Shown in pieces: positions 8,642-15,103 of a stretch of 15,103 bases of DNA. The notes below the pieces were generated by a model. The model saw only the letters and a program-made list of their open reading frames with translations, was not told the DNA's origin and made no database searches. The first letter of the stretch is position 1; every line of letters begins with the position of its first letter. Origin of the DNA: Guyanagaster necrorhizus (lineage: Eukaryota > Basidiomycota > Agaricomycetes > Agaricales > Physalacriaceae); the NCBI RefSeq assembly GCF_019112545.1, contig NW_025064949.1, positions 129,607 through 144,709 of the forward strand, given 5' to 3'. The translations under genes were made by a program, and so were the position numbers.

Positions 8642-10607
8642 ATGCTGCTGTCTTACCTCCTTTACGTCTTTTCGTTTTTCTGCTCTACTGTCGCGATACA
8701 AACCTTTCTGGCAGTAAACAGATCAACTACTACGACTCTGAACAACGAAAACGATGCCCTTTTGCCACACCCGCAGTCTCTCTCTCTCCTTTCTTATGAT
8801 CATTTCGAAACTCTCGAGCCGCATCCCATATACCCCAACCATTCCGTAAGGATCAAGAAAACCGACTTTTGTGACGGAAATGTAAGGTATGAGCTTCGCG
8901 CCTCATCTACCATCAATTAACAAAAGGGATACACGCAGCGCATACACTGGATACATAGACATCCAAGCCCGCCACCTATTTTTCTACTTTTTCGAGAGCA
9001 GGAGCAACCCCGACAAAGACGATGTGATCTTCTGGACTAACGGGGGCCCGGGTTGCTCCTCGTCGCTTGGTTTATTCATGGAACTAGGTAAGCTCAAAGA
9101 TGACGGATAAAGTTAAGGCTAATTCATCTCGCCAACCTGATTAGGTCCCTGCCGAGTCCTCGACTCTGGCGGGCCCAAGTACAATCCATATTCTTGGAAC
9201 ACGAACGCGAACGTTTTCTTCATCGATCAGCCCATCGGTGTTGGATTCTCCTACGCCGAGTATGGCGAAACTGTCGTAGGTGCACATTTTCCCAATGCTG
9301 TATTATCTGAGAATGTTCTCGTCTGCAGAGCACGTCTGAAGATGCCGCGCAAGACGTCGCTGCCTTTGTTACTATTTTCTTCAGCAGCTTTGACCAGTTC
9401 AAAGGGAGATCGTTTCATATGGCGGGCGAATCATATGGTGTATGTCTTGCAGTTTACCCTCTCCTACTCGTCATTGTTTATTGGACATACAGGGAAGGTA
9501 CCTCCCTCTGTTTGCCTCGGCTGTATATGACAACAACGCGAAGCTCTTGGCCGCTGGTCAAACACCTATCAACCTCACGTCTGTAATGATAGGTATGTAC
9601 ATATGTTCTCTCTCTCCAGTCCCAGAGCTCTTAGTTGTTCAAAAAGGAAACGGAATAACGGATAGCATAACAACGCTTCTATCCTACTTCGACGTGCAAT
9701 GCACCGCAGCCTCCGTCCCGCCAATCCTAGATATCAAAACCTGCGTTTACATGAAATCCACAGTATGTATACATCCATTTATACCTTTACAGCTGCTCTT
9801 ACTGTCTCGTCAGCTCCCAAGATGCAAAAAATGGATGACCCAATCCTGTGTGGACCAATTCGACTCCGTCAACTGTGGCGCTGCATACTCCTTCTGCAGC
9901 TCGGTTCTCAGCACCCCTTACCGACAAACCGGTACGCAGTCTCACAATCTCCATTTTTCTCTTCATAATCACTAGGCATGAACCCATACGACATGAGCCG
10001 CAAATGCGACGGGGACATCTCCGTGACGCTTTGCTACCCAATGACCAAGTCCATCACCTCACCTCCTCATTCTCCCCTTATCTGATTCCCTCCCTACTAG
10101 ATACATCCTCCAATACCTCGATGACCCCGCCATCCGCACCCTCCTTGGTGTCGAACCCTCCCTAACAGCCAACTTCACGTCGTGCAACCACGACGTAGGG
10201 AACGACTTCCGTGCTGCCCAGGATACTCTCCACCCCACCAAGGACTATGTCTCCGCCCTTCTCGAACGCGGCGTAAGGGTGCTCATATACGTGGGTACGT
10301 ATGATTGGATATGTAATTGGGTTGGGAACGAGCGGTGGACGATCGCGTTGGGGTGGAGTGGGCAGAGGGAGTTTGCGAGGGAGGAATTGAAGGAGTGGTA
10401 TGTCGATGAGAAACCTGCTGGGAAGATGCGGAGCGTGAAGGGGTTGACATTTGCTACTGTTGATGGAGCGGGGCATATGGTTCGTATGTTTCTCTTAAGC
10501 CTGAGTGTGGAAGACGACGATTAATTTGATTTCTTCAGGTCCCTTACGATAAGCCGAAAGAATCTTTGGCCATGGTTCAGCGGTGGCTTCGCGGGGACGA
10601 TTTCTGA
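8642..10607 (+). CDS. Serine carboxypeptidase, peptidase family S10
   Basis: The spliced gene has exons 8642-8886, 8927-9087, 9145-9275, 9329-9439, 9493-9592, 9647-9762, 9814-9931, 9976-10048, 10101-10479 and 10539-10607. The introns are 40-59 bp and all GT-AG. The sum is 1503 bases, or 500 residues, with no internal stop. Residues 1-22 or so ([20 protein letters not shown]) look like a signal peptide. Family motifs follow in order: [12 protein letters not shown] around residue 120 (oxyanion and substrate-binding), GESYGG with catalytic Ser214, split by an intron, [10 protein letters not shown] with catalytic Asp420, and GAGHMVPYDKP with catalytic His477. Several Cys and N-glycosylation sites fit a secreted or vacuolar enzyme that removes C-terminal residues from peptides at acid pH, like carboxypeptidase Y. 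Length and motif order match the family. It is the one recognised gene here that looks fully functional. Confidence 0.95.
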
Positions 10608-10733
10608 ATCTATTCTTTGTCTTTACTCTGATTGCTGTCGAGATCAGTTGTCAAATATATTCGCCATGAATTCAAATTTGTATCCAAAAATAAAATATGT
10701 GCGATTCGTAGTGATACATATGAAGGAGATTCA

Positions 10734-12062
10734 TCACCCAAGGTGCGCGAACTGGTTCAAGACATCCCTCGCAGTATCCGCCTTCATTCTAAAACCCAGC
10801 ACAAATATCCTCTCTTGCTTTCCCGAATCATAACTCACCAGATACTTAGCCCCCGTTCCAGTACCCGGCATGCCTATAGGTAGCCTTCGTGACTGCATAG
10901 GCAAAGAGTTTGCAGCATCCACTTTCGTGCACACATAAGTCTCCGATATGCAGAAGGGAAAGAGATGAAACCTTCATGCCAATCCTGCTATACATACGGA
11001 CCCGCAGACACGATGATCCTCTCGCCCCCCGTAGCATCTACGAACCACACCCTAACGTGTGCCTCCGCCAAAACACGCACATAGAACCAGCAGTGCCCTT
11101 TGGATGCCATGTCATCGGCACTCATGTCCCTACGGACAATGACGTTGTACCATTCGTTGATGGTGTACCCGAGTAATTAGGGGTCCGGACTTCGTTGATG
11201 AACGGCTGATGTGTTTCGTGATTGTGGAAAAAATAAAAAGGAAAGAAGAGTGGGAGCTCACACCGTGGACCTAAGAAGAGGAGTCGAAGAGATGAGGTTT
11301 AATTATTATGCTCGGGCAGGAACTTACGTTCGGTGGCTTTATAACCGTGAGGCCCCAAGGTAATGTGCCTTTTATCTCATTAAAGAAATCCCAGGCAGCT
11401 GTATTCACCGGATAAGCGCCCTGGAAATCGAGTATGATGATCACTAGTAACCTTTCTCCGCCAGAGTCTTAGACGCACAATACTTTGTGGCAAAAGAGGC
11501 ATTACTTCCTTTCTCTTCGACTTCCTTGACTGCTTGCCTGTTCCAGTCCGCCTCAGGGAAGTGGAAGATGCGGTGCGATGTGACGACCACGCGCCTGAAC
11601 GTTTGTTCTAGTCGAATAAAATTAATATATTTCGTCGGGAGATAAACAGGATATAGTTATCCGAACTTGGCGACGCTGGTCAGTAAGCCAAGCGTACCCT
11701 TCATGGGCGGTCCAATATCCTCTAATTGGAGTGTTCACTGAGCAAAAGGAAATGAGGCCAGTTGAAATATCACCTCCTGGATTGACGGCAGTCAATATGG
11801 CGGGCGAAGCTGTATGAATGACACCGTCCACATCCAGAACGGCTTCATTGAATTCACCATCCTGTCGAGTGAATCAGTTCATGAAAAGTATATCATGAAT
11901 GAACGAGAAGTTTGTACCACCATAATATCGGGCACCTGAACAAGCCGGAACCGTCCCGCGTAGGAAGCAATACGTACCTTTGTTTTCGCTCCGCACCGTA
12001 CCCAGAACAGCTATCCTCCGTTCAAGGAAGGTCTGAGGAATCCAGGAGCGAATGTAACGAGT
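10734..12062 (-). pseudogene. GRE2-like NAD(P)-dependent epimerase/reductase pseudogene
   Basis: Minus-strand blocks follow the short-chain reductase family of GRE2 and dihydroflavonol reductases, which reduce aldehydes or ketones. In order they are IRSWIPQTFLERR and VLGTVRSENK (Rossmann part), RFRLVQVPDIM, then EAVLDVDGVIHTASP, MKGTLGLLTSVAKFG, RRVVVTSHRIFHFPEADWN, KYCASKTLAEK (catalytic YxxxK), WGLTVIKPPNV, GGERIIVSAGP and RDVLNQFAHLG. Several introns remain recognisable, for example at 11451-11399 and 11327-11271. Lesions are many: TGA at 12065-12063 where the Gly-rich loop should be, a frame change after SENK, a donor reading GA instead of GT at about 11661, a frame change near 11170, and TAG at 10990-10988 in place of the Trp of the YVWQDW-like segment. 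A usually acidic segment reads WFYVRVLAEAH. It is clearly dead and lies divergent to the aldo/keto reductase fragment. Confidence 0.85.
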
Positions 12063-12220
12063 TCAATTCAACCTCCGCAGCCATTATCGGAACTACCTTT
12101 TGTCATCTATACCTCGACCCGTGATATCGATCTGCTCTATTTGCATTCTCTATTGGGAATCAGACGTTCTCTGCGGAGTACGAAATACCATGATGCTGTG
12201 AAGGATGCGGAATCCATGCA

Positions 12221-12227
12221 TATAAAG
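12221..12227 (+). promoter_or_regulatory. TATA box of the aldo/keto reductase gene
   Basis: TATAAAG lies 39 bases before the ATG at 12266, in the short spacer between two divergent reductase genes. Position and sequence suit a core promoter. It would now drive only a truncated gene. Confidence 0.5.
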
Positions 12228-12265
12228 CATCCTTCTCAGGTGATAGAGAATCTTCAGTCACTTCG

Positions 12266-12520
12266 ATGCCTTCAATTCCCCTTGTTCAGCTCAACAACAG
12301 TACGGAGATACCAATCATAGGTTAGTACACTACCTGCATACAGTGATTTCTCGCTCATGTATCTAGGAATTCGTGGTGGTCCGAGTGCAATGATAGTTGA
12401 AGCATATGATGCAACGAAGGATTGGGTACTGATGGCGATTCAGGTAAGCTCGTCGAGCTTTTCTGTTTCATGAATTGAGTGTTATTGAAGGCGGGGTATA
12501 GGCACATCGATACAGCCCTG
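12266..12520 (+). pseudogene. Aldo/keto reductase, 5' fragment cut off at a telomeric seam
   Basis: The start ATG at 12266 opens MPSIPLVQLNNSTEIPIIG, the usual first strand of aldo/keto reductases, which reduce carbonyls with NADPH. Exon 1 (12266-12320), exon 2 (12367-12443, ending ATKDWVLMAIQ) and exon 3 (from 12491, AGYRHIDTAL) join through clean GT-AG introns of 46 and 47 bp. HIDTA carries the catalytic Asp of the family. Homology ends in mid-exon at about 12520. The next bases are TAGGGTTAGG, and the frame then runs into foreign sequence and stops. The catalytic Tyr, the Lys, the His and the whole rest of the barrel are missing. There is no decay inside the remaining piece, so the break looks recent. 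Confidence 0.85.
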
Positions 12521-12521
12521 A

Positions 12522-12531
12522 TAGGGTTAGG
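12522..12531 (+). repeat. Telomeric repeat remnant at the gene/element seam
   Basis: TAGGGTTAGG is about 1.7 copies of the TTAGGG telomere unit, G-rich strand reading rightward. It sits exactly between the last aldo/keto reductase codons and the retroelement sequence. The orientation places the former chromosome end on the right. Confidence 0.75.
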
Positions 12532-12534
12532 ATG

Positions 12535-12569
12535 GTGTCCTCCCTTCGGCGAAGCCGTTGGGAGGACAC
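12535..12569. other. Perfect hairpin next to the first telomeric seam
   Basis: GTGTCCTCCC (12535-12544) pairs perfectly with GGGAGGACAC (12560-12569). Inside, after TT on each side, CGGC pairs with GCCG around a GAA loop. In the element's RNA it would form a stable stem within a few bases of the 3' end, a suitable handle for the reverse transcriptase. Confidence 0.8.
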
Positions 12570-12635
12570 AATAATCATGATACAATCACTCACTAAGCTG
12601 GTATGCTTGGGGATTGCTTGATTGCTTGGTAAAGC

Positions 12636-12713
12636 GAAGCTGGGTCCAACAGAGGGATGGGGTTTCCATCTCTCACCCTGTTTCGCTTTTATAGCTCTTC
12701 AGGGACCTGCTTC
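12636..12713 (-). ncRNA. Type I hammerhead ribozyme
   Basis: On the minus strand all core elements are present in order: CTGAAGA (12702-12696), a short stem II GC/GC with loop TATAAAA, GAAA (12684-12681), stem III, and the UH site TT (12649-12648). Stem I closes with GGTCC (12707-12703) against GGACC (12647-12643), then a small internal loop (A against CA), then GAAGC (12713-12709) against GCTTC (12640-12636). Stem III pairs CAGGG with CTCTG (one G-U) and GATGG with CCATC around a loop of five. Stem I is the open one, so this is type I. The stem I internal loop facing loop II is where natural hammerheads make their tertiary contact. Predicted self-cleavage is after 12648 (triplet GUU, allowed by the NUH rule though GUC is commoner). 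PLEs are known hosts of hammerheads. Confidence 0.85.
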
Positions 12714-12816
12714 ATAAGCCGATGACTCGGCTGAGAGGATTTGGCGGTCCAATCAGCTTGGCTTTATCAGCAATCACGCAATCCGCAGCACGAAACGTGA
12801 TACGGTTAGTAATTAA

Positions 12817-12832
12817 GGTACGGAATCGTACC
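12817..12832. other. Short perfect hairpin
   Basis: GGTACG, a GAAT loop and CGTACC form a 6 bp perfect stem inside the element's non-coding part. The role is unknown. Confidence 0.5.
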
Positions 12833-12919
12833 ATTTATTATTCATACTTGCTTACTCTGCGGGTTCTATTTAACCGGTTAGTCATACCTTCTGACTAATT
12901 TATCCGTTTTGCCGTCGGC

Positions 12920-13005
12920 TACTAAGTTAACCGGGCCGTACTAAGTTAAGACCGAGGTCACCTGACCGGCTTTTCGGGCCGAGTTCCTAGCCGGCTTTTC
13001 GCCGG
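12920..13005. repeat. Short direct repeats and a GC hairpin in the element's 3' region
   Basis: TACTAAGTTAA occurs at 12920-12930 and 12939-12949. CCGGCTTTTCG occurs at 12966-12976 and 12991-13001. The second copy of the latter also forms the hairpin CCGGC-TTTTC-GCCGG (12991-13005). Such paired short repeats could be relics of slippage during reverse transcription. Confidence 0.5.
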
Positions 13006-13036
13006 TCCGGTCGGCCGAACTTACACGTGACGGACG

Positions 13037-13080
13037 GTTAGGTCCGGGTTAAGGTTTGGGTTCCGGTTAGGGTTTCGGGC
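13037..13080 (+). repeat. Degenerate telomere-like G-rich tract
   Basis: Over 44 bases the plus strand repeats GGTTAG/GGGTT-like units (GGTTAGG, GGGTTAAGG, TTTGGGTT, GGTTAGGGTTT). None is an exact array. It may be a decayed seam or a sequence evolved to mimic the telomere. On the element's strand it is C-rich. Confidence 0.45.
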
Positions 13081-13149
13081 TGAGTAAGCATTAATTAGTA
13101 TAATTCATTAATGCGTGACTGCGACAACGATTAAGTTGTCAGAACGTAC

Positions 13150-13165
13150 TTAGGGTTAGGGTTAG
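13150..13165 (+). repeat. Telomeric repeat, second seam
   Basis: TTAGGGTTAGGGTTAG is 2.7 exact copies of the vertebrate/fungal-type telomere unit, in the same orientation as the first seam. Read on the element strand it is CTAACCCTAACCCTAA, placed 261 bases after the reverse transcriptase stop codon. That is where an RNA able to anneal to a G-rich chromosome end would need it. Confidence 0.85.
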
Positions 13166-13170
13166 TCCGC

Positions 13171-13187
13171 TGGCAGACCACCTGCCA
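13171..13187. other. Hairpin next to the second telomeric seam
   Basis: TGGCAG (13171-13176) and CTGCCA (13182-13187) pair perfectly around ACCAC, five bases from the telomeric repeat. Position relative to the seam mirrors the hairpin at 12535-12569, although the sequences differ. Confidence 0.6.
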
Positions 13188-13426
13188 TCCGTACCGAGCT
13201 TGGCACGTTTATGTACGTTCCTAATAAAGGAGTCTTTTTCAATTTTATATAGCGAATGAGTTGTACGATGGTTATTTTAAGCGAGCACTTACCCGACTTG
13301 ATTTAACTACTACCCCAGGCGGATTTTTATAATAGTCCAACTACTCGCGACCGACCGGCAAGATACCTGGTCTTACTTTATCTGTCCACGAGTCTGCCGT
13401 TTCGACCTAAGCCTAGCGGAGTCGCA

Positions 13427-15103
13427 TCATGACGTACCCATAACCATATCTATGAAGACTTGCGGATCAATGTCGCTTCCGTCTGAATCGTCGCCAGCAG
13501 CAGACGAATCGGAAGGTGGGACATTTTGATCCGAAGATACTGAATCTTCATCAAACTTTCGGAGAACGATCTTTTTCCAAAGACCGGTCATATCGAACAA
13601 ATTTTTAGTACGTTTTTTACTAACAATAGTTCGTCGGTTTAAAATACCAATTGTTCTGATATCCAGCATGCCAACAGGGCCTGCTGGGGTTTCAACAGCC
13701 ATCAACAGACGGTTGTCTACCTCCGACGGTGGGATGTCTCCATACAGCACCGACATATTATTCGGCGCAGTGCCGAGGCGCTCGATTCTTTCGATTCGGT
13801 CGCGCCAGGTATTTAATATCGTATCTCCGAGCTCTCTCGCTTTGAAGTAATTCCAAGCCGTATTATATGTGGACTTAAGAACCAACACTCCGTCGTCATC
13901 TCCCCTCTGGGCAGCTACGCCCAATCGGTTGCTCCAACGTGTGGTTATATTATCTTTCGCCCATTTATACACATAATCAGCAGGGTAACCGCATGCGATG
14001 TATAAAGCATTTAAACTTTTAATAGCATCTTTGTAGTGCTCATGAGTGCTACTTAACGTGGCTAGCCTGGACATCTCTCCGATATAAGTTCCGCGCTTAA
14101 CGTCTAGCGGATGGTGAGATATCCAAGGAATACGTTCTTGATGGGAGCGAGCTTTCCGGTATGGCATGTGTTGAATCGTGTTATTAGCATCGAAGTAAAT
14201 CATCATGTCCAGGAATTCGTGATGTGAGGGACTCGCTTCCCATTCTATCTTACAGCCGTCGAACTTAACCGTTTCAACCAGCGCTAACGCCTCAGATTCG
14301 GAGTTAGCGTAAACGATAGCAAGACAGTCGTCGATGTACCTTCCATAGAAAGGTACAGCAGCGGTTAATTCTAATTGTCTCTCGAAGAACCAACCATAAA
14401 GATTGGCTAAATCGGGAGAATCCGCAACGCCCATTGCCAGGCCATTGCGTTGTTCAAAGAATAAGTCATTATACTGTAAGACCAGGTTTTTATTGCCGAC
14501 AGAAAGACACTTGAGGAAGATCATCTCACGTAGAAGTTTCTCCTCGTCGTTTTCTGTTCCAAAATACTCTCCGTACAAGTGAGTAATCACGTCGAGACAT
14601 TTCTGGATAGGAATATTCGGATAGAATGCGACAACGTCGCCCGTAACTATAAACATTTTACGGGATCTATCGACATTAACCTGACTCAATTTTTTCGCCA
14701 AGTCTTTGGAACCATGTAAAATGGTTGGCGCCGATTTAACAATCGGTTTGAGAATTTTTGACACATATTTAGCAGCCGGATTTTGGATGGCGGAGTGGCA
14801 TGGTATAATTGGCCGCATTTTCACGGGTTCTTTGTGAATTTTAGGAATCCCGTAAAAAGTCGGCACCACGTGTTGGGATCCTGGCGAAGTGATCTTCGAC
14901 CGGAAATATTTCCCTAATTGTAATCCGTTAGGAAGGTGCGCTTCAGCTAAGCACGCAATTTCTTCCATGTCTGTGCATTGTTTATCGCATATCGCATTAA
15001 TCATTAATAAATGTAACGGTGTGTAATTAGCACTATCGTTTACGATATCGAGCGATTTCTCTATAATCCATTGGCGCGTGGATACAGCTATTCCCAGGTT
15101 CTT
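13427..15103 (-). CDS. Penelope-like reverse transcriptase, partial at the 5' end
   Basis: The frame is open from the right edge to TGA at 13427, 558 codons. The ATG at 15004 is internal, because the 33 codons before it are open and carry a family motif (KNLGIAVSTRQW, residues 1-12). Motifs in order are FYGIPKIHK (83-91) and RPII (97-100), motif A GDVVAFYPNIP with catalytic Asp156, motif B GLAMGVADSPDLANLYG (from 221), motif C YIDD (256-259, Asp258 and Asp259), FLD (297-299), and the thumb segment SHHPLDVKRG (329-338). FYG-PKIHK, the NIP after motif A and the HP-K-G segment are typical of PLE enzymes and unlike LINE, LTR or group II enzymes. No GIY-YIG nuclease follows. The last 30 residues are instead rich in Asp and Ser (SAAGDDSDGSDIDPQ). 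The enzyme copies the element's RNA, in this group probably primed by a chromosome's 3' overhang. Confidence 0.95.
   Translation of the reverse strand, partial: KNLGIAVSTRQWIIEKSLDIVNDSANYTPLHLLMINAICDKQCTDMEEIACLAEAHLPNGLQLGKYFRSKITSPGSQHVVPTFYGIPKIHKEPVKMRPIIPCHSAIQNPAAKYVSKILKPIVKSAPTILHGSKDLAKKLSQVNVDRSRKMFIVTGDVVAFYPNIPIQKCLDVITHLYGEYFGTENDEEKLLREMIFLKCLSVGNKNLVLQYNDLFFEQRNGLAMGVADSPDLANLYGWFFERQLELTAAVPFYGRYIDDCLAIVYANSESEALALVETVKFDGCKIEWEASPSHHEFLDMMIYFDANNTIQHMPYRKARSHQERIPWISHHPLDVKRGTYIGEMSRLATLSSTHEHYKDAIKSLNALYIACGYPADYVYKWAKDNITTRWSNRLGVAAQRGDDDGVLVLKSTYNTAWNYFKARELGDTILNTWRDRIERIERLGTAPNNMSVLYGDIPPSEVDNRLLMAVETPAGPVGMLDIRTIGILNRRTIVSKKRTKNLFDMTGLWKKIVLRKFDEDSVSSDQNVPPSDSSAAGDDSDGSDIDPQVFIDMVMGTS

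Larger units (their letters stand above)
12532..13149 (-). mobile_element. 3' part of a Penelope-like element, probably a 5'-truncated copy
   Basis: This non-coding stretch lies between two telomeric seams and carries a hammerhead ribozyme on the minus strand, plus several hairpins and short repeats. It holds no reading frame of note. Two readings are possible. It may be the 3' end of an earlier element copy, truncated at its 5' end when the next copy attached at 13150. Or it may be the distal 3' untranslated region of the same element as the reverse transcriptase. The telomeric repeat at 13150-13165 favours the first reading. Confidence 0.6.
13166..15103 (-). mobile_element. Penelope-like retroelement, endonuclease-lacking (Coprina-type), 5' end beyond window
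   Basis: The unit consists of a reverse transcriptase gene (minus strand) and a 261 bp 3' untranslated region with a hairpin at 13171-13187, ending at the telomeric repeats. The reverse transcriptase belongs to the Penelope-like order and lacks the GIY-YIG nuclease. Such EN(-) elements are known from basidiomycetes (Coprina) and rotifers (Athena), where they attach to chromosome ends. Orientation agrees: 3' end toward the chromosome interior, 5' end toward the telomere. The reading frame is intact to the window edge, so this copy may be young. The 5' end lies outside. Confidence 0.85.

Noticed and set aside
9220..10476. Minus-strand open frames over the carboxypeptidase
   Set aside because: All are shadows of the S10 exons, which have catalytic motifs and consistent introns on the plus strand.
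12508..12590. Continuation of the aldo/keto reductase frame into the hairpin region
   Set aside because: After HIDTAL the frame encodes no aldo/keto reductase residues and soon stops. The bases are telomeric repeat and element hairpin, not gene.
12600..13426. A second hammerhead ribozyme near the second seam
   Set aside because: No other TCNTCAG (complement of CUGAnGA) with a matching GAAA box was found between 12714 and 13426.
13668..13850. Plus-strand open frame inside the reverse transcriptase gene
   Set aside because: It is antisense to a confident coding frame and has no features of its own.
13427..15103. Telomerase reverse transcriptase or a domesticated rvt gene
   Set aside because: Motifs FYGIPKIHK, DVVAFYPNIP and the SHHPLDVKRG thumb segment are those of Penelope-like enzymes. 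No telomerase T motif is seen, and rvt genes lack the adjacent telomeric seams.
1..15103. CRISPR arrays, bacterial operons or rRNA
   Set aside because: No regularly spaced repeats, no ribosome-binding sites ahead of genes, and spliceosomal introns throughout show nuclear fungal DNA.

Overview
The window looks like subtelomeric DNA of a filamentous basidiomycete, probably an Agaricomycete. Genes are cut by many 45-65 bp GT-AG introns. There is an S10 carboxypeptidase with ten exons, a remnant resembling the N-terminus of mushroom F-box proteins, and TTAGGG-type telomeric repeats. The species cannot be named from sequence alone.

Layout. Positions 1-4950 hold mostly decayed material: a possible gene end at the left edge (1-134, minus), a Cu/Zn superoxide dismutase pseudogene (680-1230, plus), an unassigned broken reading frame (about 1532-2129), an F-box-like fragment (2619-2795) and long stretches with no convincing gene. 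Positions 4955-5925 contain no CpG at all. This block carries minus-strand coding debris whose internal stops are all TGA. A tRNA gene, probably Gln(CUG) with an intron (5990-6082, minus), sits in a small island where CpG survives. Positions 6187-8423 hold three minus-strand units: a broken gene, a consistent 7-exon gene of 217 codons with no recognised family, and a coding-like stretch with lesions. Positions 8642-10607 hold the one gene that is recognised, complete and apparently intact, a secreted serine carboxypeptidase of 500 residues. Positions 10734-12062 (minus) hold a pseudogene of a GRE2-like NAD(P)-dependent reductase. From 12266 an aldo/keto reductase gene with a TATA box reads normally for three exons and is then cut off.

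The main result is at the right. The aldo/keto reductase gene stops at about 12520, in the middle of an exon, and runs directly into TAGGGTTAGG. Beyond this seam lies a Penelope-like retroelement on the minus strand. Its reverse transcriptase (13427 to the right edge, at least 558 codons) has the PLE motifs but no GIY-YIG endonuclease, as in the telomere-attached EN(-) group (Coprina and Athena). A second telomeric seam (TTAGGGTTAGGGTTAG, 13150-13165) lies downstream of the reverse transcriptase. A near-complete type I hammerhead ribozyme lies on the element's strand at 12636-12713.

The geometry fits one model. A chromosome end formed inside the aldo/keto reductase gene, and its G-rich 3' overhang primed reverse transcription of an RNA whose 3' end carried CCCTAA repeats. 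The element therefore lies with its 3' end toward the chromosome and its 5' end toward the telomere. Seen directly: the seams, motifs, ribozyme core and stems, and orientation. Known from the family: EN(-) PLEs attach at telomeres, and PLEs often carry hammerheads. Inferred: two tandem copies, and the history of a healed end.
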